Notes under the pieces: generated by a model
What the model was told of the DNA's origin: nothing
Database searches by the model: none
What the model saw: only the letters and a program-made list of their open reading frames with translations
Part shown: positions 1 to 8,116 of the stretch, piece after piece
Numbering within the stretch: the stretch's first letter is position 1
How the letters are laid out: each line of letters starts with the position of its first letter
DNA from: Thalassoglobus polymorphus
Lineage (GTDB): Bacteria > Planctomycetota > Planctomycetia > Planctomycetales > Planctomycetaceae
Assembly (NCBI RefSeq): GCF_007744255.1
Contig: NZ_CP036267.1
Span: 4,568,001 to 4,632,000, forward strand
Length of the DNA: 64,000 nucleotides
Direction: 5' to 3'
Made by a program: the position numbers and the translations under genes

Positions 1-98
1 ACTGCAGAGCGGATTTGGCACTTTTGAAAACACTCTTCAGATTTTTTGTCGAGTTCTTCAAGTTGCTGTTCGATTTGATCGAGTTCGTCGGACATCAT
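1..98 (-). CDS. Partial hypothetical protein, N-terminus only
   Basis: The first 98 bases read leftward as an open frame starting with two ATG codons (98 and 95), then MSDELDQIEQQLEELDKK and a cysteine-bearing stretch, before leaving the window. A GCAGGCGAA sequence directly upstream of the start resembles a ribosome binding site. The heptad-like E/L/Q/D pattern suggests a short coiled coil. The family cannot be recognised from 32 residues. The 60-codon frame on the other strand (15-197) is judged to be its shadow. Confidence 0.55.
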   Translation of the reverse strand, partial: MMSDELDQIEQQLEELDKKSEECFQKCQIRSA

Positions 99-370
99 TT
101 CGCCTGCGGTATGCTGAATTACGCCTCTCGTTTGCAACACTTTGACCGATTCGCGATCGTTCTGGAGTGCAAACAGGAGGAAAGTTGCCTTGCATGAGTG
201 AGATAATGGCCCCATCGTCGCGAATTTGAGAATGAGACGCAATCGATCCAATCGTTTCCGGAAAATGATTTCGTTTTTGCGTAGAAGACTGCGAAATCTG
301 AGACGATTCGCTAGGCTGCGTCTATCTTTCGCCTTGTTACCATATTGTTTTTCGAATCAAGAGATCATCA

Positions 371-1159
371 ATGAGTTCAAAGTCCTCGACTGAATACCTG
401 ACCCAAATGTTTGGCCTGGAGGGAAAAACTGCTGTCATTATCGGCGGAACAGGCGTTCTGGGAGGAGCGATCTGCGATGCACTTGCTGGAGCCGGGGCAC
501 ACATCTATGTCGTTGGGCGGAATGCTGAAGCAGGACAAGAAGTTGTCGATCGCTGGCCTGACCGTGCAACGTTTTTTCAGGCAGACGCAACCGACAGAGC
601 GGACCTCGAAAAGCTTGTTGAGGAATTGAAGTCACAGAATCGCGAATGCGATATTCTCGTCAACGGAGCAGGTACAAATTCTGCAACTCCGTTCATGGAG
701 ATCACGGATGAAGAATGGGACCGGATCTTCAAAGTGAACCTGACTGGACTACGCTCTGCGTGCCAGGTTCTTGGGCAATACATGCTGGACGCAGGAACTC
801 ATGGCTCCATCATCAACGTCGCTTCCCTCACTTCAATCAAACCACTCTCTCGCGTATTCACTTATTCCGCAAGTAAAGCGGCTGTTCTGAACCTCACCGA
901 AAACCTCGCCCGCGAATTCGCTCCGAACAATATCCGTGTGAATGCTATCTCTCCCGGATTCTTCCCAGCTGAGCAAAACCGAAAGGTTCTGACACCAGAT
1001 CGCATTGAAAGTATCATGCGACATACACCAATGAATCGATTTGGTGAGGCCAAAGAGCTTGAAGGAGCGATTCTGCTGATGGCTTCAAATCAAGCTGGCG
1101 GATTCCTGACCGGCTCAAACATCGTCGTAGACGGTGGATTCAACGCGATGACGATCTGA
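371..1159 (+). CDS. SDR family NAD(P)-dependent oxidoreductase
   Basis: A 262-residue classical short-chain dehydrogenase/reductase. The nucleotide-binding glycine motif is GGTGVLGG near residue 25, followed by an NGAG motif around residue 98. The catalytic serine lies in NVASL and the Tyr-Lys pair in YSASK. The C-terminal SPGFF and VDGGF motifs are typical, and the length is normal. The substrate cannot be read from sequence. The overall look resembles SDR-type D-mannonate/fructuronate oxidoreductases or gluconate 5-dehydrogenases, so a sugar-acid substrate is an inference only. It is a cytoplasmic single gene followed by a strong terminator. The ribosome binding site before the ATG is weak. 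Confidence 0.9.
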   Translation: MSSKSSTEYLTQMFGLEGKTAVIIGGTGVLGGAICDALAGAGAHIYVVGRNAEAGQEVVDRWPDRATFFQADATDRADLEKLVEELKSQNRECDILVNGAGTNSATPFMEITDEEWDRIFKVNLTGLRSACQVLGQYMLDAGTHGSIINVASLTSIKPLSRVFTYSASKAAVLNLTENLAREFAPNNIRVNAISPGFFPAEQNRKVLTPDRIESIMRHTPMNRFGEAKELEGAILLMASNQAGGFLTGSNIVVDGGFNAMTI

Positions 1160-1186
1160 TCTGACGGATCTAAAAGACCATTCTTC

Positions 1187-1227
1187 AGCCATGCTGGAAA
1201 TCACTTTCCAGCATGGCTTTTGCTTTT
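1187..1227 (+). terminator. Rho-independent terminator after SDR gene
   Basis: A perfect 14-bp inverted repeat (AGCCATGCTGGAAA, loop TCAC, then its complement) spans 1187-1218. It is followed by a T-rich run broken by GC, 28 bases after the SDR stop codon. Confidence 0.85.
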
Positions 1228-2049
1228 GAAAACAAGCAGAATCGCAGAGACGCTCTGCGTAACAGGACACTAACTTGGGACTCTGGAACTGTGAGGGATC
1301 GCTCTGCCCTCCCCGCATTGTCTGCTTCTGAACTCCGACAATGACCAGTCCCAAAACCCCGGCGAATCGCTCGCGGTGAATGCTCTCAAAGTTCACCGAA
1401 AGACTCGGAGGGGCAGCCTCCGGAGACGAAAGAGAGGCTGAAGCCCGAAGTGAAACATCCTCTCATTTCAATCTCTCTGAGGCAGCTTTGGATCACTAAC
1501 TGAGCCTTCTGCGAACTGCTTAAGTTACGAAAGTAATTGTTGATGTATCTCCGGTTTGCGACGGCCATAAACAAAAAGAATGAACTTGTTCCACAGAACC
1601 GCAGCATCCGCATCAGCCAGAAAGGCCTTCTGGCTCAGCAAATCACGTTCTTCGAGAGCTTCGGATTTCCTGACACGATCGATACTCCAATCACGAGATT
1701 TTGACGGTTGTCGCGATAGTATTGCTGTTTAAGATGGGTTACGGCGAGTAGTTTTTCGACTTCTACCGATCGAACTGCTTGTACAGTTTCGCTTGTTTAC
1801 CTGACTGGTATGAGTTGCAACCTCGCCCATATCAGTAGAAGCTGATGTAGTTTCGATTTCTCAACAATTCTCGACGAATTGATTCAAGTTCGAGGCTTGA
1901 ACCTTTTTGCTTGAAAGTGCATTGTGAACTAGGTTGAAGTAACGGTTCTGAGGCCGGAATGTGCTGGCCTCATTTGCGCACGGATGCAGTTAATGTCAGT
2001 CGAGTGATTCTCAGCGGGAGTTGAGGTCACGAAAACAAAGGGGGACACG
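1228..2049. other. Long intergenic region without a convincing gene
   Basis: About 820 bp between the SDR terminator and the S41 protease. The longest frame (75 codons, leftward, 1386-1613) has no ribosome binding site and no recognisable family. A small GC hairpin, CGGAGG/CCTCCG, lies at 1406-1422. The last 15 bases, rich in A and G (AAAGGGGGACACG), are the ribosome binding site of the following gene. The region may hold a decayed gene or long regulatory DNA; nothing firmer can be said. Confidence 0.5.
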
Positions 2050-3678
2050 ATGGGACTTACCATCGTTCAACGCCGATTTGCATCTCAAGTTCGTCTCTTC
2101 ACGTTCATTGCGTTACTACTTTCGTTTTGTTCCTCTGCCATTGCTGTCGACGTTACAGTTGTCGATCAGCAAACGGCATTGCAGGACGGAATGAGTCTGG
2201 AGCAAGATCGAAATTGGCGAGAAGCCATTCGCGTTTATCGCGCAGCACTCAAAAAGTGGAAAGACGATGAAGCCCTGAAGCTCGGCTTGCGTCGCTCACA
2301 ATTCCACTATTCCATCGATCGGCGCTATCTCGACGATAGCTTCAAAATGTCACTCAAGCCGATGTCGCTTGATGCGGCACTGAGCCTGTATGACGACGTC
2401 ATCGTCAATCTTCAGGGATACTATGTTGAGCCGATTAGCGTCAGCACGATTGTGGCCCACGGAACCGAAAGCCTCTGGCTTGCTTTGGGGAACGAAAAAT
2501 TCGTCGAAGAGAATCTCAGAGGAGTCTCCCCAGAACAGGTGGAACGCTTACGACGAAAACTCTATGAAGGCTACTGGAACAAACGGGTTCCCCATCGTTT
2601 TTCTGCTCAGGAAGTTGTCACCGAAGTTTGCGAACTCTGTAAGTCGGAAGTCGGACTTGATTGCGGACCTGTGATCATGGAATACGTTTTCGGGGCCTGC
2701 AATTGCCTGGATGATTACAGCAGTGTCCTGACACCGACAAAGGACAAAGACCTCACTGGAAATATCGAAGGGAAATTTGTCGGCATCGGAATTGTCATGG
2801 AAGCTGACCTTGGAGCCGGCATGAACCTCGGACAAGTCCTCCCGGACAGCCCAGCCTTCGAAGCAGGCTTGAAACGTGGCGACGTTATCACAGCTGTCGA
2901 CGGTCAAGATTGTCGCTACATGTCCACTGAAGAAGCAGCTTCACTGCTATCGGGAACAGCTGGTAGCCAGGTGCAATTAAAGATTCAACGAGAAAACGCG
3001 GCGCCGTTTTCAGTTCGTTGCGTAAGACGAGAAGTGAAGATCAAAAGTGTCGCTGTTGCGAAAATTATCGATTCGCAAAACGGAATCGGTTACATCCAGA
3101 TGACAGGATTCCAACAGAACACAACTCAAGAGATGGACGATGCTCTTCGCAAATTAAGCGCTCAAGGCATGAAAATGCTGATCTGGGACTTGCGTGAGAA
3201 CCCAGGCGGACTGCTGAACATCGCTGTCGAAGTCGCGGACCGATTCATCTCCGAGGGGGTCATCGTTTCGACTCGAGGACGAGCTGCAAATCAATCCTCT
3301 GCTTTCCGGGCACATGCTCCCGGAACTTGGGACATGCCCTTGTTACTCTTAATCGATGAAAACAGTGCCAGTGCCAGCGAGATCATCGCGGGGACCATTC
3401 GTGATCATCATCGCGGAAAGATTGTCGGCCGGACATCATTTGGAAAGTGGAGCGTCCAAACCATCTTCCGCGCCCGCTTTGGAACAAGTATTCGCCTGAC
3501 GACTGCCAAGTTCTACTCGCCGAACGGGGACACATGGGGTAAAGTAGGACTCAAACCAGACATCCATGTTGAAACGGGACCAACAGATCGCCCCTTAGGT
3601 GATGTCGATTTGGTGAACGACCCGGATTTGCAAGCAGCCCTGCAATTCTTCACGTCACAGGAATACACGAAGCGTTAA
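2050..3678 (+). CDS. S41 family C-terminal processing protease with PDZ domain
   Basis: A 542-residue exported or membrane-anchored serine protease of the CtpA/Prc family. A hydrophobic signal segment (residues about 15-33) ends near AIAVDV. It is followed by an N-terminal helical region, a PDZ domain at about 240-325 (VGIGIVMEADL to VQLKIQR) and the S41 catalytic core at about 340-510. The catalytic Ser/Lys dyad is visible as Ser441 in NSASASE and Lys466 in SFGKWSVQT. The N-terminal part contains two Cys-rich patches (CELCK and CNCLDD), unusual for the family. A GGGGG-rich ribosome binding site precedes the ATG. The gene is followed after 3 bases by the WD40-like gene, so the two are probably cotranscribed. 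Confidence 0.92.
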   Translation: MGLTIVQRRFASQVRLFTFIALLLSFCSSAIAVDVTVVDQQTALQDGMSLEQDRNWREAIRVYRAALKKWKDDEALKLGLRRSQFHYSIDRRYLDDSFKMSLKPMSLDAALSLYDDVIVNLQGYYVEPISVSTIVAHGTESLWLALGNEKFVEENLRGVSPEQVERLRRKLYEGYWNKRVPHRFSAQEVVTEVCELCKSEVGLDCGPVIMEYVFGACNCLDDYSSVLTPTKDKDLTGNIEGKFVGIGIVMEADLGAGMNLGQVLPDSPAFEAGLKRGDVITAVDGQDCRYMSTEEAASLLSGTAGSQVQLKIQRENAAPFSVRCVRREVKIKSVAVAKIIDSQNGIGYIQMTGFQQNTTQEMDDALRKLSAQGMKMLIWDLRENPGGLLNIAVEVADRFISEGVIVSTRGRAANQSSAFRAHAPGTWDMPLLLLIDENSASASEIIAGTIRDHHRGKIVGRTSFGKWSVQTIFRARFGTSIRLTTAKFYSPNGDTWGKVGLKPDIHVETGPTDRPLGDVDLVNDPDLQAALQFFTSQEYTKR

Positions 3679-3681
3679 ATA

Positions 3682-4596
3682 ATGAATGACTCTGGCGACT
3701 CAGCCTCTGCCTCGAATCTGAAATGGTTAAAAGGCAAAGGGTTGGGGCCACAAGTGAAATGGTCCGTCGGGACCGATGGAGCCCTCACCGCTTTGGCGTA
3801 TGCACGCGAAAGCGGTGATCTTTTTATCACCGACGAATCAAACACGATCACGCGCATCGACCGTCTTGGAAAAATTGCCACGTTGAATCGTGTTCACGAT
3901 TCAATCTTCGCGCTCGCCTGGAGCGACGACGGTCGATACGGTGCTGCAATCGCAGGCGAAGACAATATTGTTCGCTTCGACCGAGAACTCAAAACGGTCC
4001 ACAGCATCAACCTCCCCGACATCGGACTCGGGATTGCCATCTCCCCATTTGGTCATCATGTCGCTGTCAGCATGTCGAACGGGAGAAACGTCTTCTTCAA
4101 TGAACGAAAGCGACGTATCGCGCAGTTCGAAACGATACGCCCTCTCTCCTTCCTTCAGTTCTGCGCCAGCGAACCGCTCGTCTTCGGAGCCGCAGAGCAT
4201 GGACTCATTTGCTGCCACAACTTGTCCGGTGCAGAAATCTGGCAAGAGAAAAACTGGTCGAACGTCGGCGGAATTCAAATCACTGGAGACGGTGATCTCG
4301 TTTATCTCGCCAGCTTCGGTCACGGCATCGAAGCCTACGACGGCGATGGTGCCTCGATTGGATCTTATGTGCTGGATGGGACAGTCAACCATATCGCGGT
4401 GAGTTACGAACCTCAGCGACTTTTAGCCGGGACCGTCGAACGAAATCTGATCTGGCTCGACGCCGATGGAGAACTCCTTTGGTCCACCACCGTCGAAGAT
4501 GAAATCGTCGACCTGATTTGTGATCCACTCGGCGAATGGGCGATCGTCGGTTTCCAGAACCAAGGCGTCTACCGACTCGACTGGGGCGGCGTTTAA
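3682..4596 (+). CDS. WD40/PQQ-like beta-propeller protein
   Basis: A 304-residue protein built from repeated blades of about 40 residues, each with a pattern such as ALAYARESGDLFITDE, ALAWSDDGRYGAAIAG or AISPFGHHVAVSMS. This fits a WD40 or quinoprotein-type beta-propeller of six or seven blades. There is no signal peptide, so it is probably cytoplasmic. It starts only 3 bases after the S41 protease stop and is likely in the same transcript. The role is unknown; propellers of this kind usually serve as protein-interaction platforms. No catalytic residues are identifiable. Confidence 0.75.
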   Translation: MNDSGDSASASNLKWLKGKGLGPQVKWSVGTDGALTALAYARESGDLFITDESNTITRIDRLGKIATLNRVHDSIFALAWSDDGRYGAAIAGEDNIVRFDRELKTVHSINLPDIGLGIAISPFGHHVAVSMSNGRNVFFNERKRRIAQFETIRPLSFLQFCASEPLVFGAAEHGLICCHNLSGAEIWQEKNWSNVGGIQITGDGDLVYLASFGHGIEAYDGDGASIGSYVLDGTVNHIAVSYEPQRLLAGTVERNLIWLDADGELLWSTTVEDEIVDLICDPLGEWAIVGFQNQGVYRLDWGGV

Positions 4597-4663
4597 TCCC
4601 AGCGAATCATCGTTGGATGAATCGCTGGATTGACCTGACGCGATTCAGATTCGCAGACTGAAA

Positions 4664-5389
4664 GTGAGCGATGACATGCAGGCCTCGCAACGTGGAACGA
4701 AATACGGTGTCCTGTTAGGAGTGGTATCGCTTCTGTTTGTCCTGCTCGCAATTGATACTCAGTTTTGGTTCTTCTTTTGTCCAGCAGTAAGTTTTGGAAT
4801 CGTTTCTTTTGGATATCTTAAAGCTGGACCAAAGGTTTTTGGAAAGTCGTCCCGTGGGACCATTTCGTTTTTCAACATTTTACTTTTGCTTCCATACCTC
4901 GCTTACGCCTGGTCGACCTGGCACTTGTTGCGATTCGTAAAGCGTGAAAATGCATACGACCAACTGACAAATGATATCTTCATTGGTCGGCGTTTGACGC
5001 GACAAGAGTGCCCTGACTATTTCGAGCATGTGATTGACTTAACTTGCGAATTTAACGAGCCGGAAAAACTGAGGTCGCGGTCATACTATTCATTTCAGGT
5101 TCTTGACGGCTTCGTTCCGACCTGTGATCAACTCTGTGATTGGGTGAAAGCGGCATCGAAATTACAGGGGAATCTTTACATTCATTGTGCGGAGGGGCAT
5201 GGTCGAACAGGATTGTTTGCAGCAGCTCTGCTCCTCTACCGTGGTGATTTCCAGACAGTCGAGTCCGCGTTACAATTCATTCAATCAAAGCGGCCACTGG
5301 TCCGACTCGGGTCGTTACAATTCAAGACCTTGAGTGCAGCTCAACAGCAATGGGAGAATGTGCATTCAAGTGATGAGGTCAATGTTTAA
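4664..5389 (+). CDS. Membrane-anchored dual-specificity protein phosphatase
   Basis: A 241-residue protein with hydrophobic N-terminal segments at about 15-55 and 65-95, then a cytoplasmic phosphatase domain. The cysteine-phosphatase signature is complete: HCAEGHGRTG with nucleophile Cys175 and Arg181. This places it with dual-specificity (Tyr/Ser/Thr) phosphatases. The Asp general acid cannot be assigned with certainty; candidates lie around residues 146-160. The frame opens at a GTG (4664); an ATG four codons later (4676) is an equally plausible start. Its end overlaps the start region of the esterase gene, suggesting coupled translation. The substrate is unknown; planctomycetes carry many Ser/Thr kinases that could be partners (inference). 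Confidence 0.85.
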   Translation: MSDDMQASQRGTKYGVLLGVVSLLFVLLAIDTQFWFFFCPAVSFGIVSFGYLKAGPKVFGKSSRGTISFFNILLLLPYLAYAWSTWHLLRFVKRENAYDQLTNDIFIGRRLTRQECPDYFEHVIDLTCEFNEPEKLRSRSYYSFQVLDGFVPTCDQLCDWVKAASKLQGNLYIHCAEGHGRTGLFAAALLLYRGDFQTVESALQFIQSKRPLVRLGSLQFKTLSAAQQQWENVHSSDEVNV

Positions 5390-5405
5390 CACAGAGCTCA
5401 ATCTT

Positions 5406-6338
5406 ATGAGATGTCGAACCCAGACTGTTTCAGCAATCGTTTTTGTTTTGCTGTTTGCGTCAGTTGCATTTGCTCAACAGACTAAAAAGTCTCGCAAAAA
5501 ACCTGCCCCTTTCAAGTGGGTCAACACGCTGCCGAAGAATGCCTCGAAGGCAATCCAGCACGCAACTTTTCACAGCGATGCGAACGACATAGAGGTCGGG
5601 TACTGCATTTTACTTCCGCCGGGCTACAGCCAGAAGAAAAATGACGATCAGCGATACCCGGTTGTGTACTGGCTCCACGGAGGTCGTCCCGGTAGCGAGA
5701 CCAAGAATATCTCGATGGTGAAATACATTGAGCCGGCGATGAAAGATGGAAAAATTCCGCCGATGATCTACGTCTTCCCCAACGGCGGAAAGCTCAGCCA
5801 CTATGATCACGCAGAGTTCAAAGGGGAGCAGGCGTTTCTGGAATTGATTCAGCACATCGATGCGACATATCGCACAATTGCAGATCGTAAAGGCCGAGCC
5901 ATCGAAGGGTTCTCTCAGGGTGGACGGGGAGCAGGTCGCGACATGTTCAAGCATCCCGAGTTATTCTGCTCAGCCGCCCCATTGGGTGGCGGCCATCAGC
6001 ACGAGAAGCGAATCAGTGAAAGTGAAGGAGCCGAAAGCAAAAATCTAACGATCTCTCCTCCCTGGAATAACACTTGGGATCTCGCCAAAAAATACGCAGA
6101 AAAGAAGAACGCTCCGAAGCTGCGAATTCTGGTCGCTGTCGGAACTGAAGACTTCAATTTTGAGGCCAATCAAGAATGGTCAGAGCACATGAAGAGCTTG
6201 GAGATCGACCACGAATTTGTCATCGTTCCTGACATCCCTCACAGCTCACAAAAAATGTACGAGAAGATTGGCGACGACATCATGAGCTTTCATGTTGAAA
6301 GCTTCCGTCAAAGCGGCGGGTTGAATCGCCCTGAATAA
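5406..6338 (+). CDS. Exported esterase of the esterase D/enterochelin esterase type
   Basis: An alpha/beta hydrolase (Pfam Esterase-like). The start at 5406 gives a good signal peptide, MRCRTQTVSAIVFVLLFASV with cleavage near AFAQQ. The ATG at 5382, behind a GATGAGGT ribosome binding site and inside the previous gene, is an alternative. The frame extends back to 5334, but that start lies deep in the phosphatase gene. Family signs are GYCILLPPGYS, the oxyanion segment YWLHGG, the nucleophile elbow GFSQGG, the acid in VGTEDF and the histidine in IPHSS. The substrate is not predictable; carbohydrate or ferulic esters are common. It probably works in the periplasm. Confidence 0.85.
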   Translation: MRCRTQTVSAIVFVLLFASVAFAQQTKKSRKKPAPFKWVNTLPKNASKAIQHATFHSDANDIEVGYCILLPPGYSQKKNDDQRYPVVYWLHGGRPGSETKNISMVKYIEPAMKDGKIPPMIYVFPNGGKLSHYDHAEFKGEQAFLELIQHIDATYRTIADRKGRAIEGFSQGGRGAGRDMFKHPELFCSAAPLGGGHQHEKRISESEGAESKNLTISPPWNNTWDLAKKYAEKKNAPKLRILVAVGTEDFNFEANQEWSEHMKSLEIDHEFVIVPDIPHSSQKMYEKIGDDIMSFHVESFRQSGGLNRPE

Positions 6339-6351
6339 CAAAGTTTGAACT

Positions 6352-6415
6352 CAGTCTCGTGAAATGGCGTACTCGACACAACGAGATACGCTTTTCACGG
6401 ATCAATGGTAGAGCA
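6352..6415 (-). repeat. Family B dispersed repeat, diverged copy
   Basis: Read leftward, this begins GCTCTACC, contains CCGTGAA about 15 bases later and ends near TTCACGAGAC. These landmarks follow those of the better copies at 18782 and 43191, with many mismatches between them. It lies between the esterase and HEAT-repeat genes. Confidence 0.4.
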
Positions 6416-6435
6416 ACCTGCTCGAAATAATTGAA

Positions 6436-7233
6436 ATGAATTTCACACCAGATGAACTCCTCGAAGGCTCGATTGAAGACGTACGCAACCGTCTCAAACA
6501 AATCGACGCTGACGCCACTGACGAACTGATCGAAAACGTTGTCAGGATTGTCGTTGATCCTCAACGTGCAGAAGTTGTACGCGTAGAAGCAGCCATGACG
6601 TTGGGGCGTTGCTCAACAGAGGAGTGTCGAAGTCGACTCAAGCAATTCCTCGGCAGCGAAGATCCGATTCTGCGTCGACTGGCGACCGCTGGCTTGGGCG
6701 AAGATCGTTCAGACTCCACGATCCTCTGGCTCATCGAGATGTTAGCTGACGACATTAACAAAGTCCGAAACGTCGCTGAGCGTTCGCTGCTGAAGCGTCT
6801 TTCTCATCTCGGAACAGCCGGCATCGACGCCCTTCTCGAAACGCTCGCCCATTCCGATCCACTCACTCGCTCTCCCGCAGCCAGGTTACTTGGTCAATCC
6901 CAAAACGAACGCGCACTTGCTCCGCTGTTAGAAATGTTACAGTCTGAGGAATGGTTAGAACGAATGTGGGCTGCCAAAAGCCTCGGAGACTTAGGCAAGG
7001 CAGACGCAGTTGAGGCACTCACAGACCGCCTTCACAATGACGAGAAGAATCGCGTCCGAGCAGCTTCCTCGGAAGCTTTGGGATCGCTTCGACCAGAGAA
7101 CATCCACGAGCTTCTCAAGCACGCAGCTGACAACGACGAAGACGAAGGCGTCCGCAAAACCGCCCACGAAGCACTGCTCGCCCTCAGCTTCGAAGCCGAA
7201 GATTCCGAAGTCGATCCTTTCGCAGACGATTGA
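6436..7233 (+). CDS. HEAT-repeat domain protein
   Basis: A 265-residue alpha-solenoid protein. Residues from about 35 to 255 consist of helical pairs of about 31 residues with the HEAT/PBS-lyase pattern, for example RVEAAMTLGRCS, LRRLATAGLGE, RMWAAKSLGDLG and RVRAASSEALGSL. The C-terminus is acidic (AEDSEVDPFADD). There is no signal peptide, so it is predicted cytoplasmic. Such proteins act as scaffolds or, when near phycobilin genes, as lyases; no such context exists here, so only a protein-interaction role is supported. Confidence 0.85.
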   Translation: MNFTPDELLEGSIEDVRNRLKQIDADATDELIENVVRIVVDPQRAEVVRVEAAMTLGRCSTEECRSRLKQFLGSEDPILRRLATAGLGEDRSDSTILWLIEMLADDINKVRNVAERSLLKRLSHLGTAGIDALLETLAHSDPLTRSPAARLLGQSQNERALAPLLEMLQSEEWLERMWAAKSLGDLGKADAVEALTDRLHNDEKNRVRAASSEALGSLRPENIHELLKHAADNDEDEGVRKTAHEALLALSFEAEDSEVDPFADD

Positions 7234-7418
7234 GTCCTATCCTTCAAGCTCCCCAACACAAAACAAAAGAGAAAGGAGTGACGAGGTCCCTGCCTTACCG
7301 TCACTAAAACAGTTTTGATAAAGGTGTAGCAGTCCTGTCTCGTGGAGATAAGTGCTTCATCACATGAACAGCATTCTTCGCGGACACAGAAAACACGAAA
7401 GTGTTCTAGACAACCACA

Positions 7419-7733
7419 ATGTTCATTTTATCTTGGTGTATTGCCGGATTGCTAATCGGTCTCTCGCTAATTGGATCTCTTGCACAATGGAACGCGATTT
7501 TCCTCGCTATCCGTCGGATGCGTTCGGATAAAACCGCCAGCGGATATTCATGTGTTCCTCTGGTAATTGGGCTTCTCGGCGTCATCGGCATGTTGTTGGC
7601 ACCAGCTGTACTATTGCAACAAATCTGGTGGGTTCCACTGATTGTAGATCCAGGGTCGGCGCTAATGTGCACTACGGGGGCAGTCTATGGAATTGGTTAT
7701 CTTGTACGCCGATTTACCAGACCGACAGCTTAG
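7419..7733 (+). CDS. Small multi-pass membrane protein, unknown function
   Basis: A 104-residue, strongly hydrophobic protein with three predicted membrane segments (about 3-27, 46-66 and 74-96) joined by short polar loops (RRMRSDKT between the first two). No family is recognised. There is no clear ribosome binding site before the ATG, but the length, hydrophobic periodicity and absence of a better frame support a real gene. A weak family B-like repeat lies in the preceding gap (about 7330-7414). Confidence 0.6.
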   Translation: MFILSWCIAGLLIGLSLIGSLAQWNAIFLAIRRMRSDKTASGYSCVPLVIGLLGVIGMLLAPAVLLQQIWWVPLIVDPGSALMCTTGAVYGIGYLVRRFTRPTA

Positions 7734-8116
7734 ATTTTACAAAAAACCGAAATTAGCAACTGTCTTGGACTTCAAGTGGTTTATCGAGTTAGAGATGATC
7801 ATTTGCAGTAGGGTCTGCTATGCGGACCATGATGTTCCTGATCGTGCCCCACCTACCAGAACAAGATTGGGCACAGCCTGTGATCGACCTTGCTCTTATC
7901 GCTCTGAAAGATGATCATAGATTTATTAGACAACCTTCAAGTTGCATCGGGCGAAAAGAGCCTGATCTACTTCACTAAAAAATCCCTCCCAACTCTACAC
8001 TCACCACGCCCATTACTCCTCTCCGTTACGTGCTGAGCGTGCCACCCGTACTGTGATTCCGAAGGCACTAAACTTAATGCGGGAACAGCAAATTTCTGGC
8101 TGAGAAATTTTAGAAA
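7734..8116. other. Intergenic region before the OLD nuclease 3' end
   Basis: Nearly 380 bp without a supportable gene. It contains a hairpin-capable pair GTGCCC/GGGCAC (about 7844-7872) and a GC-rich stretch near 8030-8050 that contrasts with the AT-rich nuclease gene next to it. This may mark a junction of inserted DNA, but no direct repeat or attachment site could be identified by eye. Confidence 0.4.

Noticed and set aside
15-197. 60-codon rightward frame at the window start
   Set aside because: It overlaps the better leftward frame (1-98), which has an ATG with a ribosome binding site; the Phe/Leu-rich translation is typical of an antisense shadow of a coiled coil.
1386-1613. 75-codon leftward frame in the 1160-2049 gap
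   Set aside because: No ribosome binding site, no family, mixed composition; possibly remnant DNA but not supportable as a gene.
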